A stretch of 31,623 nucleotides of DNA from Chloromonas sp. AAM2 (taxonomy: Eukaryota; Chlorophyta; Chlorophyceae; Chlamydomonadales; Chlamydomonadaceae), in the NCBI GenBank assembly GCA_004335635.1, contig QAXH01004527.1:378-32000 (forward strand). Direction: 5' to 3'. A program made the translations under genes and the position numbers. This document shows, piece after piece, positions 21,901 to 31,623 of the stretch (position 1 is the stretch's first letter; each line of letters starts with the position of its first letter). The notes under the pieces are model-generated. The model worked only from the letters and a program-made list of their open reading frames with translations. It was not told the DNA's origin and ran no database searches.

Positions 21901-23006
21901 GAAATTGAGCACAAGGTCCACATAGAAGAAAATGTTGATGATTCCTTCAATCCAGAACCAGGGCCCTTGTGCTTGCATATCAAAGCCCTGCATGTGCAGG
22001 ACATCATTGCTTACAGATCATCGCTCCATGCCCACGCTGACGTGATGAATTGTTGCATAACACGCTTTATAAAGCCATGAATCTGTCAGCGACTGGTAAT
22101 CTGTGCCCGCGGTGGCTGTAACAAACCAACTGCAGGCCAAACAGGCTAAATGCTTTGAGCAACTCTGCGAATGCCATGTAATGATGGTGATCATGACGAC
22201 CTCAAGATGCCTTGCCCTTTCACGACCTCCAATGCCGCCTTCAAGACCTGAAATCCCTTGCCCTTAATTGCCCTGCTTTGCCTCACCACTCGCACAGGCG
22301 TGACCCAGATGATGTAGAAGGCAACCACCAGCGTCACCTGAACCCAGCTGTGGGCGTGAGAAACAAGGGCCGAAACATGGTGAGGGCAGCATGATCAGTA
22401 GTGCAACTCATGTATGGTTCAGCCACCAAGGTAGCTTCACTCATGTATTATACAAGCATGGGCTTACAAGGTAGCTTGTGCACCCTGGTACTGTCACTGT
22501 CTCTTATTGCCACTGCATGCTGAAGTCACGCAGCATTGTGACACTGTGCATTGGGGGCCTGTCAGGTGTGTTCAACGTGCTAGATTGGTTTTGTGGACAA
22601 CACCGAAATGCAAGCAGGGAGCTGTGGTTGCGTAAGCAGGCAGCATAGATGGCTAGGATGGTTTGAACATCATAAGTAGGCATGCGTTGGATAGCGCTCC
22701 GTGCTAACCATGACCAACCTCTGCTGACAGCAGGGAAGTCTTTCTACTGGTGTACGACGTGCTAGTGATAGCTCTCTCATCATCCAAGGTATTCATCTAA
22801 GATGGAGTAGTCAAAACACACAGTTGTGCAAGCAAGCAAGCCAAAACCTAGGCTGCCTGTGTGTACCCAACCTACATTTGGCGGAAGCGTGACTGCGGTA
22901 GGATAATCCACTTGTGATGTTTCTGGGGCGCCTGTATTGCACGCAAGATGGTACACGAGCTAATGGAGTGTACTGTACACTGGGCTCCATGTCTGCAGCT
23001 GCTCAT
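15918..23006 (-). CDS. Voltage-gated K+ channel with C-terminal cyclic-nucleotide-binding-like domain, 16 exons, about 708 aa
   Basis: Six-helix K+ channel of the KCNH/CNG/plant Shaker superfamily, a membrane protein. Exons in order: 22876-23006, 22296-22347, 21886-21987, 21481-21585, 21095-21259, 20576-20670, 19826-19931, 19400-19578, 19003-19087, 18632-18804, 18147-18273, 17663-17774, 17309-17442, 16898-17005, 16318-16587, 15918-16100. All joins keep phase; intron 4 is GC-AG. The pre-S1 motif WIILPQSRFRQIW leads into S1. S2 is IINIFFYVDLVLNFF, S3 WFWVDLLATFPSDYV, S4 LLRTMRVFRIIWIFK with regularly spaced basic residues, S5 ILELMVVLMFLGHMCG, and the pore TTMTTVGYGD (residues 322-331) has the K+ filter. 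S6, a C-linker (FDLRSIILQHMYD) and a cNBD (VYILVRGEVHVVDD, GSIFGEAG) follow, then a Gln-rich probable coiled coil. The first exon is the weak point: ATG at 23006 is the only in-frame ATG seen before the motif, and an upstream exon may be missed. Confidence 0.92.
18391..18560 (-). repeat. Two diverged direct repeats of about 55 bp in channel intron 10
   Basis: Segments 18391-18445 and 18508-18560 share roughly three quarters of their bases by eye. On the minus strand they code LTSRFMLKNYKGGAEF and the related LICTLKSWKGHAEV. Neither is used in the channel model, whose phases already match without them. They may be relics of a duplicated exon or of an element. Confidence 0.5.
20075..20112 (-). 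pseudogene. Exon-like relic resembling the start of channel exon 7
   Basis: On the minus strand this reads GFLHPNWQEVAAG, close to RFSHPNWQTPVER at the start of real exon 7 (19826-19931), with about three quarters of bases shared over 35 nt. It lies in the intron just upstream of that exon. It has no clear acceptor and its frame soon loses similarity. A degenerate partial exon duplication is the simplest reading; chance similarity is possible. Confidence 0.35.
21822..21880. repeat. (CA)n/(CG) alternating microsatellite in channel intron 3
   Basis: Nearly pure alternating purine-pyrimidine tract: CA repeats with one CAGA interruption, then CGCGCGCG and TGCGCACGCACA. On the gene strand it follows the exon 3 donor (GTAGGT) within a few bases, so the intron starts with a GU-rich run. 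Confidence 0.95.
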
Positions 23007-23560
23007 TCGCTTGCACCTCACCGCTATAACACTAGTGAACACTTCTCCAGCGTCGTCCTCTCCTGTTTTGTCAGCTGCAAAGCTTGTGCGTCTGTGGGAA
23101 AAGCACGGCAGGCTTGGATATTGAGCGTCTCTACCCCCAGAAACTGCATTCAAAAATTTGTCCGGTGGCTCACTTATGGCTGAGGTCGAATGAGGCACGG
23201 AGCATTGGCGAAGTCTCTGAGAGTGCACCAGGCGATGCTTGCGTTCGGTCCGTAAGAGCAAGCCGGCCGTTCATGTTGTCCAGGTGCCATGCGGAGCCCA
23301 TCCTTCGCCAACTATTAGCGTGTTCTTTGGCAAACCGCTACCGGCGAGGGACACATGCGAGCCATGAATATCTGTCAGTGCCTACAAGTTTGGTGTGATT
23401 GGCAGTTGCTTCACAACCGGGTCCGTTATAGGAGCGGCTCATGCAAAATGCGGGATCTGTCAAGGTGTCTCTCGAGCATAAGAGCAACATGACGAGGCTG
23501 CGCAACTGAGGCACATGTTATCTAGCGTGCTCGACTTAAAACGATGAACTCAGCGCCATC
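23007..23560. promoter_or_regulatory. Shared upstream region of the divergent channel and acyltransferase genes
   Basis: About 554 bp separate the modelled ATG of the minus-strand channel from the ATG of the plus-strand acyltransferase, so both promoters and 5' UTRs must lie here (or the channel has an extra upstream exon here). No clear TATA box; a TTATAGGAG word occurs near 23425. A small upstream ORF (23544-23570) overlaps the acyltransferase start. The assignment as a bidirectional promoter is inferred from layout. Confidence 0.45.
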
Positions 23561-26500
23561 ATGGAGGTGACTGCAGCTCAGGAACCAGCCAAAGGCGTAT
23601 ATGGCTTTCGCCTCAGCCGCATCAACGCTGCGGTAGTCGCGGTGCTAGTGACCTTCATCTACCTATACCTTGTGGACGTCCTGTTGATAGTAAGTGCCAT
23701 GCACCACATGCCCCATGCCCCAAAGTAGATGCACACGCCCTGCAGCAGAGTGCATATGCAGTTGGAGGTGCAATAGATGCAGTTGGAGGTGCAATACTGC
23801 TAAAGGACTCCGTGCAGACTGCCAATATGACGAATTGCTTGAGTGGCATGGACAGCAATGCATGATGCAGCAATGGTGACTGCGTCATTTCAGCAACAGT
23901 GGTCTGAGAAACCAAGTCTTGAGTGCGAGGCTATGGTCGCTGTCTGGCCAATCCCTCTTCACTACACCAAACACGCAACGTGCTAGCTGTGTGCATCATG
24001 TGCAGGCTCGTCTCTCTGGTTTCACGCTTTTTGTGGAATGCCGTACGTTGCAAACTGCTGCTTTGCGTGCGACACTGCCTAGCCTGCATGCACGGCTTCC
24101 ATTTGAACGGCGTCCTAGTTACCACATACCTGCTGGCCCATGCATGCCCTTCTCACGTTTAGCACGTGACCTGATCACTGACATCATTACATTTGATAAG
24201 GGGGGTCGATTGCTTTGGCTTCAGATCGTCCCATGGCTGAGCTTCTCTGTGCCCGGCGTGACAAACCTGGGTGTGCTGACCCTCACCACCTCCATGGCCC
24301 TGTTCTGCTACCTGTTCTGTGTGTTGCTGGACCCCGGGAGGTGGGTAGGGTTCGGAAAGGAGGGTTGCACTCACTCTATCATGGCACTCACTGTATGATT
24401 ATCTGGCAAGGGCTGTGGTTCATATTGGCCCGTGGCAAGCCATGGAGCTGTGCCTAGCACTTCGCTTGTACACAGACAGCAAGGGAGGTGGGTAGGGCTC
24501 GGGAAGGAAGAGTGCGCTGCACTCAGTGTGCGACAGTCCGAGGTGTATGGGCATGTGGTTTATAGTGCTGCAGGATGGTCTGTGGCAAGGTTCAATGGAA
24601 GATATGGCTTAGAACTCAGCTGATGCCCTGACAGCATGTAGCATCCGCCTTGCGGGAAGATATGGCACTGTTGGCAGGCATAGGCCACGGCCTTGGCACA
24701 TGGCCAGTGTAAACGCAGCGACGTAGCATGTTGTGCAGATTTCATGAGCCGTCCATGCATAGCCTTATCCAATCGCCAGCCTATCCCTCTGATACAAAGC
24801 GTTCTCCTTGGGACAGAAGCTGAGTGTAGGCGTGTAGTGAGCACTGTGGAGAAAGGGCCTTTTACAACGGTGCCAACCTTACATGCCTGGCGCAACCGAG
24901 ACTTATTCTGGGTTCATCTCCTTGCGTGCAGCGTGCCTGAGGGCTGGCGTCCGGATGAGGAGCATGCGGCCGTCACTGAAGTCAAACGGAAGGTGGGGAG
25001 GGGTCGCTTCCAGGGCTGCCTGTGCGGGAAACGCTTCAACTTCCTTTTGTTCTTCTTCCCTTAGCAATGCTCTTGGCCCAGCAGCAGCAGTCCGAGCGGC
25101 CTCGTCTGTTTGAGCCGTGAGTCTGATTGCCCGTTAGCGGAGCGCACTGATTTGCTTTTGTTCTTTCACACGTGGCACTGCTCTTGTCCCAGTAGCAGCA
25201 CTTGACTTCAGCAGTGCGTAGCACCTTACAGAGGACTCTGACCCTTGCATGTGCTTAACTTTTGGGAAAGCATGCCCATGCTTGGTTTGTGGTGATGATG
25301 TTGGCTGCTGCTGAGCGCCCAGTTGGTTGGTCTTGTGGTGCCGTGGGTTGAACTAGATAAGCCATGTAATGATGATGGGTGTGTGGCGTCTGCATGTGTG
25401 CAGGATGGCGCGGCGCGGTTCTGCCAGAAGTGTCAGCGATTCAAGCCCGCGCGCACGCACCACTGCCGTGTGTGCAACCGCTGCGTGCTACGCATGGACC
25501 ACCACTGCCCATGGACTAACAACTGCGTGGGCCATGCTAACTACAGGGCGTTCATGCTCTTCCTCATACGTGCGTGTAGGCGCACAGCTAGGGTGCCAGC
25601 ATGGGGGCCAGCTGGTATTCCTTAAGCTCCTGAGTATGAGCTTATTGTGGGTTGCCCAACAGCTTCATTTCTGGTGTGGCATGAGCATGATGATGCGTTA
25701 GTTTTATGCATGGCGTACCCACAGCAGTTAAAGACCGCAGGGCCAGTGGGACTGTATCTGCTCAACGCTCCATATGTCCAGCCACTACACTGCGATTGAC
25801 AATCGGGATAGCTCTTCAGGTGCTGAGCAGCACGTCGAGCGACAATCTCTGTTCTGCACAGGAGAGAAAGCGCATCTGCTTTCGTCCCTATACACGATGT
25901 TGCTTGACACTTGCAATCCATGACTATTAATTGTGCTGTTCTTCCCTGGCCCCGTGTGTTGTCATTGTCATCAGCCCAGGGGCAGGAAGGTACAGAAGCA
26001 ACACACGCTCTCACACGCAAGCTGCTTCGTGGCTGTTCTCTGATCGTTTCCGTTGCCCCTGTGCCGCGCAGACGTCAGCGCTGCGCTGGTGCACACCGTG
26101 TGCCTCACATGCGCACATGTGCTGCATGCACTGCAAAATAGCCAGGATCAACGCGTCATCAGGTGGGAACCGGGACAGGCTGTCATGCCTCTTCCCCGTT
26201 ATGGTGACGATGGTGCTGGACCTCGCTGGCAAATGGAAACGGTTGAAACTGATTCACGGTGGTGATCGTGTTGTAGGAGCTGCATGCTCGGTGTGGCCAG
26301 GGAATGTCGAGGCAGATACTAGAGCGTTGTAGCCCAAGCAAGGGATTTACAATCTTCAATTTCTGAGCGGCATGGTGTTGAATGGGCTGCACTGGTCGCC
26401 TGGTGGGTTGTTTGTATGGAGCACATGAGGGCGTGTTCGCTACCAACCTGACAGCATGGGCTCCCTAGCTGGGCCTAGCCACATTCCATGCCAACTGGAA

Positions 26501-28189
26501 CTCGCAGCACACACGGGATGCCATGGACCAAGAGCATGCACTGAAGCGACGACCACACATCAGGGTGGCAATGACCATGTGGGAGGAGATCCGCGTCAGG
26601 TCTGGGGACCACAGCGGGGTATCCGCATCAGGACCAGGGTTGAGTAGCACATGCATGTCACACACGACGGTCCGCTGTGCGGATACCGCCTGTGCAATCA
26701 CTAGCTAAATTGACGCGCACATGAAGTGGCTCTGTTTGGTTTGGCGTGTGAAGTTTCTGCATGTGATGAGGAGCCAGCAGTGCGGCAGCAACAGCCTTAC
26801 GCATGTGTGCCGTGTTCAATGTGCGCAGGACCGGCCCCACCAGCGACCCGGTGGAGCTGAAGGAGGACTGGCACAGCCGCGTGTGGATTTACGTGGCCAT
26901 GCAGGTGCGGGTCATGCAGGTGCGGGCCATGCAGGTGCGGGCCATGCAGGCACAGGCCATGCAGGTGCGGGCCGTGCAGGTGCGGGGCGGCAGGCTGTCT
27001 CCCTTGCCATGAAAGCATCTGCATGCCCTTGTGTCTGCCCGGCTGCGCCGCAAGCGCCCTATAACCACTGCGCAATAATTGCAGGGGCTCAGCTCAGGCG
27101 CACTTGCGTCCACAGCCCAGGTTTTGCCATGCTGCATCACGTGTTCATAACATGTTCCATGCTTGTTCCTTTGAGATCAACTCTGCCCTGCTCAGTTCTG
27201 CACATGTGGGGCGGCAGGTTACCTTCACTTTGGAACACTCGCATTCCCGTGCCTCCGCTCACTTTTGCTGACCAACCTCCTGCTGTACCATCGGCTACAC
27301 TGGCGGCTGACCAGTTGTTTGGCTCGTGTCCCTTGCAGACACTTGCCTTTGCCCTCTCCCTGCCGCTGTGTGTGGGGCTGCTCATGCTGCTGGCCTGGCA
27401 CCTGCACCTTATTGCCGTCAACAAGACAACCATAGAGTATCAAGAGGTACGAGGCAGCAGGTGTAACAGCAGCTGTAACTGCTCTCACACCACTTTGTGC
27501 ACACATCTGCAGCTACCCGTAGCTTTGAAGAGGTTTCTTGGCTTTTGCTGGGTTCCAACCCTTTCCAGCTTGGTTTGCACACCTTTTGGCAAATGCCGTC
27601 AGTGTCATGTCTACGACTATGTCATCAGGGGTGGATATGAGGTTTTGTTGGTAATGTGACAGTGCTAGCTCTTTGTGTGGTTTCATGTGATGGCATGTGA
27701 CGCTGGGGTGGACTCTTTCATTGGTTTGCACACTCAAGTGGCAGATGCCGTCCGTAACATGAGTGATCAGCGGTTTGTTAAATCTTGGTGTGTATGTCTT
27801 GACTTCTTGGCTTGTGATGCTGTGATGTGCTGCTTGCGCCTTCGCAATTAAGCAATTCATGCAATGCGGCCTTTTCTTTGTGCTTAGCTGAACAAGTTCT
27901 CCACCCACTCCATGTTGGGCAAGTCCCTCATCATGCCAGTGGATCGCCATGCAACCTAAATTTACTCTTGCATTCTCATGCATGTCTGCTGCAGGGCGTG
28001 CGGTCTTCTGTCCTGGCCTACCCCGGCGCTCCCCTTTACGAGCACCCCTACGACCTGGGCCTATGCACCAACCTCCACGAAACCCTAGGGGACAATCCCC
28101 TGGACTGGTGCACGCCTCCGTGCGGCGCCACACCAGGGGGCACAAAGTATAGAACCGTGTGGGATGATCGTGCGCTTGGGCTAACCTGA
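23561..28189 (+). CDS. DHHC-type protein S-acyltransferase (palmitoyltransferase), 8 exons, 313 aa
   Basis: Transfers palmitate from acyl-CoA to protein cysteines on endomembranes or the plasma membrane (family knowledge). Exons: 23561-23689, 24225-24340, 24932-24992, 25404-25569, 26072-26162, 26829-26904, 27339-27446, 27995-28189. All introns are GT-AG, phases match throughout, and the sum is 314 codons with the stop. Two N-terminal membrane segments ([38 protein letters not shown]) are followed by [12 protein letters not shown]. The Cys-rich domain starts at about residue 107 ([15 protein letters not shown]) with the catalytic Asp-His-His-Cys at 134-137 in [13 protein letters not shown]. 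Two further membrane segments are [17 protein letters not shown] and [17 protein letters not shown], then the TTxE motif NKTTIEYQE (243-246). The soluble tail has [13 protein letters not shown] and [12 protein letters not shown]. Length and topology are normal for a four-helix family member. The donor of exon 6 begins a 15-bp repeat array. Substrates cannot be told. Confidence 0.95.
26896..26990 (+). repeat. 15-bp tandem repeat (about 6 copies) carrying repeated 5' splice sites (acyltransferase exon 6)
   Basis: The unit is CATGCAGGTGCGGGC. Exon 6 ends ATGCAG before GTGCGG at 26904, and the same junction recurs with exon ends at 26919, 26934, 26964 and 26979; one copy (26949) has GCACAG instead. 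The 15-nt step keeps frame, so each later site would add five residues of the type VRAMQ. The extended frame stays open past the array and stops at about 27012. Confidence 0.92.
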
Positions 28190-30130
28190 CAGTAAATTCA
28201 TGATGGTGACCATGCCATGGCAGACTGAGTTCTCAAGTGTACCCAAGGAAGTCAGGCAGGTGCAGCCGCTTGTGATCCAGGTACAACACTTTTCATGCCA
28301 GTGTGGCGACGCCACATTTCCATCTGCTGACCGTTTGGATGATTTGCGATGACGGATGATTACGCTTAGCGAATGATTTCTTTGATAGAATTTAGGACGA
28401 CATGCGTAGCGTGAAACAACCTGCTGCGCCGAGGATCTGCACACCTCCTGAACGGGCTCTGTGTTCGTGTGTGCATGACTGACTTGAGCTTGCAGGTTGC
28501 TCTGCCCTGGGTATTGATTTGACTGGCAGATGAGTTGTCTCAAGCGCACAGTTGCCAGCAAGTTGGTTGGAGGACAGCAAACAGGACGTTGTGAATTCGG
28601 ATATTATGAGCTGGCTCAGTAAACAGTCCACAGAACACCAGCATTACTAATCCTGGTAGTGATAACATGGCAAGGGTAGACCTGTTAGAACCGTAGTGCT
28701 GGTGCTCGTGTCCCATGAGTCAAGACAGAACCTCGGACCCGTCTGAAGTACCTGTCTGAATTTTGGACCTGTCTGAAGTACAAGCACTTGTATCCGCCTG
28801 CAGTGGCTGATGCTGCCTGTGAGCGCATATATATACATATGAATTGGAGGGTCCCAATACTGATGCTTAACAGACCCACGGTGAGAGTCCCCTTACCGAT
28901 GACGGTACAAGCATGTCTACGTTTCAACCTCTGCATCATTGAACCAGTTACATTGAGGCAACCACATAGCAGTCAATTACATCTGCAACTTGGCATGGGA
29001 TAGCCTCACTGCCTGCAGCAGTCCACAGGGTTTCCCCAACAAAGACCGCAAGCCTGGCATTCCACACATTATTGCACACATCAGTGCATGTGGCTCGTGT
29101 GGCATGCATTGCCTACCTATCCACGTGCCCGCTTGGCGTGTTAAGATGTTGTTCAAGGTGTCAAGAGCGGTACAAGGGTAAAAACCCGCTCGATCACCCT
29201 CATCCTTGTCATCAAGACACGCAAACGAAACAAGCAAGGTAGCAAGCTGTCAAGATGAGCGCGGTACAAAACACGCCAGCCTTAAGCAGGTCAGGCTGAT
29301 GGTTCGGGTTGTCCTCTCTCTCATGCTCACTCTCATCCTCGTGTATTGGGTCATATGTATTGGGTCAAGTGGATCAATGTTTGAATTGGATCAAGTGGAT
29401 CAATGTTTGCATTAAGTCTCTTGTTGTCTGGCTGCTGCCTAAGAGCAACCATGTAGCGGCCCAGTGCATGCATGCACCATTGCACCTGGTTGGCTGATAC
29501 CAGACTGAGAAGCACAAAAACAGAAGCACAAGCGGACCAAGAGTTGTGCTCCAGGCTCTTAGGACCACTGTACACGAGTATAAGGAAACGTGATCACGAG
29601 GAAGAAAACGTTTCTGCAATCCCCTCACACATTTTGTAGCTGCTAGTCTGATGTACAACGAATCCAGCAAGTGCAGGTCGGCACAGAATCACAGCATCAG
29701 CGCCCAGGTGACGACAATGCCTGTCGTGACAGATGCAGCTGTGTTCCAGTTGCTGATGATGCTGCCAGAGACATCGCTCTAAGTGGTGCAAGTCCACTGA
29801 ACAGGATGCAGCGAGGTTTGCATGTGTTTGTGTGAGGCCCGCTCATGCAAAAGCAGGCAATGCTGAGCTGTACACCATGAATCTGATGTTTTCTGAACCA
29901 GCGGGTTCACCCAATTGCTCTGCCTGCCTGTCTCGCTCTGCCTGTCTTTCTTGACAAGCACGTCGTGACTGGCGTGGCTTGAGAGCATTGACCACAAGCT
30001 TGTCACGTTGTCATGCCACTTTGGAAAGGCGGTGCACTGCCAGGAATCCCCCAATCCCCTTCACTCAGTCACCATGCGTATCCGCTAGGCTGATGTGAAA
30101 GCAAGGGCATCCAGCAAGCTACGGGCTCGC
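28190..30130. other. Intergenic between the acyltransferase and the edge coiled-coil gene; no gene recognised
   Basis: Two convergent genes end on either side, so 3' UTRs are expected. No TGTAA was seen soon after the acyltransferase stop. Small direct repeats occur: GACC(C/T)GTCTGAAGTAC near 28736-28782, and CAAGTGGATCAATGTTTG twice within 29365-29411, beside a doubled GTATTGGGTCA. Reading frames are short (under 100 codons) with no recognisable domain. Confidence 0.45.
29341..29411. repeat. Short nested direct repeats
   Basis: GTATTGGGTCA occurs twice, followed by two copies of TCAAGTGGATCAATGTTTG about 26 bp apart, joined by AATTGGA. No coding meaning is visible. Confidence 0.75.
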
Positions 30131-31623
30131 CTAGCGAGGTGCCGGCTCAAAAGCAACAACGGCGCTGAAATGGTCATGCTCCAGTACTTTCAGTAACTCC
30201 TTGCCGCCCTCCGGGTCCGCATGACTGCGTACCACATCCCGGATCAACTCAATTGCTTGGCCAAGCCCCACATGAGCTGCACCACGCCGAGCCTGGGCTG
30301 CCTGCAGCTGCTGCTCAAGCCGTTGCAATTCCTGCCGCTTTGGAGCCAGCTGCCTTAAGGTGTTGTTAACTTTGCGTTGCTTTCCCTCACGTCTGTCCGG
30401 CCAGGCCCGACCCCGGATAAGCCTTGTGTCCGCCTGAAGCGACTGGCGCTGCCTGTGAGCTGCCCAACTCTGATTAACAGCAGAAGTGAGCTCCTCAGCT
30501 GGAAACTGACTGCAATAGACTGCGACCAGCCGTTCAATTTCAGCCTCCTCAGCAGCCTGCTGTGCTGCGTCTGCTCGGTCCAGCTCTGCCCGCATCACAG
30601 CCCACCGTGCTGCCACGGCCTGGGTCAGCGCTGATCTGTACGCTTGTGCGGTTGCTCGCTCCCGCGCTGCCTTTTCTTCCGCGAGGCTGCGCTCGACTTG
30701 TGCAGAACTGGCTGCACGCACAGCTGCTGCCCGCCCATCGGCCAACTCCTTGGCCCACTCCTGTCCTTCCGGTGTCTGCAACCACTCCAGGTGGTCATGG
30801 ACTTGCCATGCCAGCGACTCATCTGCTTTAGCTGCTTTAGTCAGCTCTTCGACTTTTCCCGGAATACTGCCGATCAGTTGGACAGCTTGCTGCTCTTCAC
30901 GCAGCAAATCCCTATGCATTGCCTCCAGGTCATGCTCCTCCCTTTCCCACCCGCCCTGCTCAAGGCGTTTCTGCAGCTGCTGATCGTCCTGCTGCTTCTG
31001 CTCCTCAGTAGCTTTGGCCAAGGCCAGTTGCAAGGGTTTGACCGCGCGCTGCTTGGCCTCGTGCTGGCACCGGGCGGAAGCTGTTGCGCGCCACTGGGCT
31101 GCTGCTCTCTGGAACTCAACAAACTGCGATTCCAAGCTGGCAATTGATTCCGGTGCCGTTGACAAGTCAACCTTATCAACAAGTTGGATTGGCTGCTGCG
31201 GGCCGTCAGGCTCAAAGGCAGCTGGGACTGGCTGCTGCGGGCCGTCCAATGCAGCGGGGACTGCCTGCTGCAGGCCGTCAAATGCAGCGGCAGCGGGGAT
31301 TGGCTGCTGCGGGCCGTCAAATGCAGCGGCAGCGGGGATTGGCTGCTGCGGGCCGTCCAATGCAGCGGCAGCGGGGGTTGGCTGCTGCGGGCCGTCAAAT
31401 GAAGCGGCAGCGGAGACTGGCTGCTGCGGGCCGTCAAATGCAGCGGCAGCGGGGACTGGCTGCTGCGAGCCGTCAAATGCAGCGGCAGCGGGGACTGGCT
31501 GCTGCGGGCTGTCAACTGCAGCGGCAGCGGGGACTGGCTGCTGCGGGCCGTCAACTGCAGCGGCAGCGGGGACTGGCTGCTGCGGGCCGTCCATTGCAGC
31601 GGCAGCGGGGACTGGCCGCTGCG
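30131..31623 (-). CDS. Unrecognised protein: Pro/Gln/Ala 13-residue repeats plus coiled-coil region (partial, 5' end beyond right edge)
   Basis: A single open frame of about 497 codons runs from the right edge to a TAG at 30131-30133 without an intron, unlike the finely split neighbours. The N-terminal visible part is at least 11 copies of a 13-residue unit, consensus DGPQQPVPAAAAF. The rest (about 340 residues) is rich in Gln, Ala, Glu and Arg with long helical stretches (for example QLQKRLEQGG, EEHDLEAMHRDLLREEQQAV, LEQQLQAAQARRG) and few aromatic residues, as expected for coiled coils. It ends HDHFSAVVAFEPAPR. The repeats continue into the window edge in frame, so the Met at 31594 is probably internal. 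I recognise no domain or function. It could be a cytoskeletal or scaffold-like protein, or an ORF from a mobile element; neither is shown. Confidence 0.62.
   Translation of the reverse strand, partial: QRPVPAAAAMDGPQQPVPAAAAVDGPQQPVPAAAAVDSPQQPVPAAAAFDGSQQPVPAAAAFDGPQQPVSAAASFDGPQQPTPAAAALDGPQQPIPAAAAFDGPQQPIPAAAAFDGLQQAVPAALDGPQQPVPAAFEPDGPQQPIQLVDKVDLSTAPESIASLESQFVEFQRAAAQWRATASARCQHEAKQRAVKPLQLALAKATEEQKQQDDQQLQKRLEQGGWEREEHDLEAMHRDLLREEQQAVQLIGSIPGKVEELTKAAKADESLAWQVHDHLEWLQTPEGQEWAKELADGRAAAVRAASSAQVERSLAEEKAARERATAQAYRSALTQAVAARWAVMRAELDRADAAQQAAEEAEIERLVAVYCSQFPAEELTSAVNQSWAAHRQRQSLQADTRLIRGRAWPDRREGKQRKVNNTLRQLAPKRQELQRLEQQLQAAQARRGAAHVGLGQAIELIRDVVRSHADPEGGKELLKVLEHDHFSAVVAFEPAPR
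31187..31623 (-). repeat. 39-bp minisatellite coding the 13-residue repeat
   Basis: A 39-bp unit (plus strand: GGCTGCTGCGGGCCGTC, then (C)AATGCAGCGGCAGCGGGGA(C/T)T) is repeated at least 11 times, with shorter units at the left end and continuing into the right edge. The period is a multiple of three and substitutions are mostly conservative (V/I/T, F/V/L), as expected if the protein frame is kept. Confidence 0.93.

Noticed and set aside
22872..23261. Longer N-terminus of the channel in the same open frame up to 23261.
   Set aside because: The frame begins at a non-ATG codon after an upstream stop, and the extra part has no similarity to channels. The in-frame ATG at 23006 is preferred, though a missed upstream exon is possible.
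26721..27659. Plus-strand open frame of 312 codons with a GHAGA repeat, overlapping the acyltransferase.
   Set aside because: It reads the 15-bp array and exon 6 in the wrong frame. The real exons in this span (26829-26904 and 27339-27446) join in phase and match the DHHC family, whereas this frame has no domain.
30644..31402. Open frames on the plus strand opposite the right-edge gene, some with a WLLRAV repeat.
   Set aside because: They are antisense shadows of the GC-rich 39-bp repeat and coiled-coil coding region; the minus frame is three times longer and has a consistent composition.

Overview
The window is eukaryotic nuclear DNA, most likely from a green alga (Chlorophyta, probably Chlamydomonadales; a Haematococcus-like genome would fit, but I cannot prove the genus). 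The reasons are genes cut into many short exons (mostly 50-280 nt) with GT-AG introns, a moderately GC-rich sequence full of CATG/TGCA words and minisatellites, a TGTAA polyadenylation-type signal after a likely gene end, and protein families typical of algae. Nothing bacterial, no CRISPR array and no RNA gene was seen.

Four genes could be rebuilt completely by joining exons whose phases match at every junction. Left to right: (1) a class I RPD3/HDAC1-type histone deacetylase on the minus strand (1958-7211, 10 exons, 440 aa); (2) a membrane-anchored alpha/beta hydrolase on the minus strand (9904-14564, 9 exons, 627 aa); (3) a voltage-gated potassium channel with a C-terminal cyclic-nucleotide-binding-like domain on the minus strand (15918-23006, 16 exons, 708 aa; the 5' end is the only uncertain part); (4) a DHHC protein S-acyltransferase on the plus strand (23561-28189, 8 exons, 313 aa). 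The channel and the acyltransferase are divergent, with about 550 bp between their start codons. Two genes run off the edges: a short basic C-terminus on the plus strand at 3-128, and a long intron-free ORF on the minus strand at 30131-31623 with a 39-bp (13-residue) Pro/Gln/Ala repeat followed by a charged, Gln/Glu/Ala-rich, probably coiled-coil region.

Between the deacetylase and the hydrolase lies a 731-bp element with about 90-bp near-perfect terminal inverted repeats (8140-8870), probably a non-autonomous DNA transposon. The rest of the intergenic DNA (129-1957, 7212-8139, 8871-9903, 14565-15917, 28190-30130) shows only short repeats and chance ORFs.

The most striking pattern is that small tandem duplications repeatedly sit exactly on splice junctions: a 21-bp unit x2 and a 20-bp unit x5 over two 5' splice sites of the deacetylase, a 15-bp unit x6 over a 5' splice site of the acyltransferase, and a 54-bp unit x2.2 beside a 3' splice site of the hydrolase. 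Each copy recreates a splice-site sequence, and in three of the four cases the unit length is a multiple of three, so alternative site choice would insert whole residues. A 106-bp tandem duplication also covers the hydrolase stop codon. The genes have no obvious shared pathway; they look like an ordinary algal neighbourhood (chromatin, lipid or ester metabolism, ion transport, protein palmitoylation).
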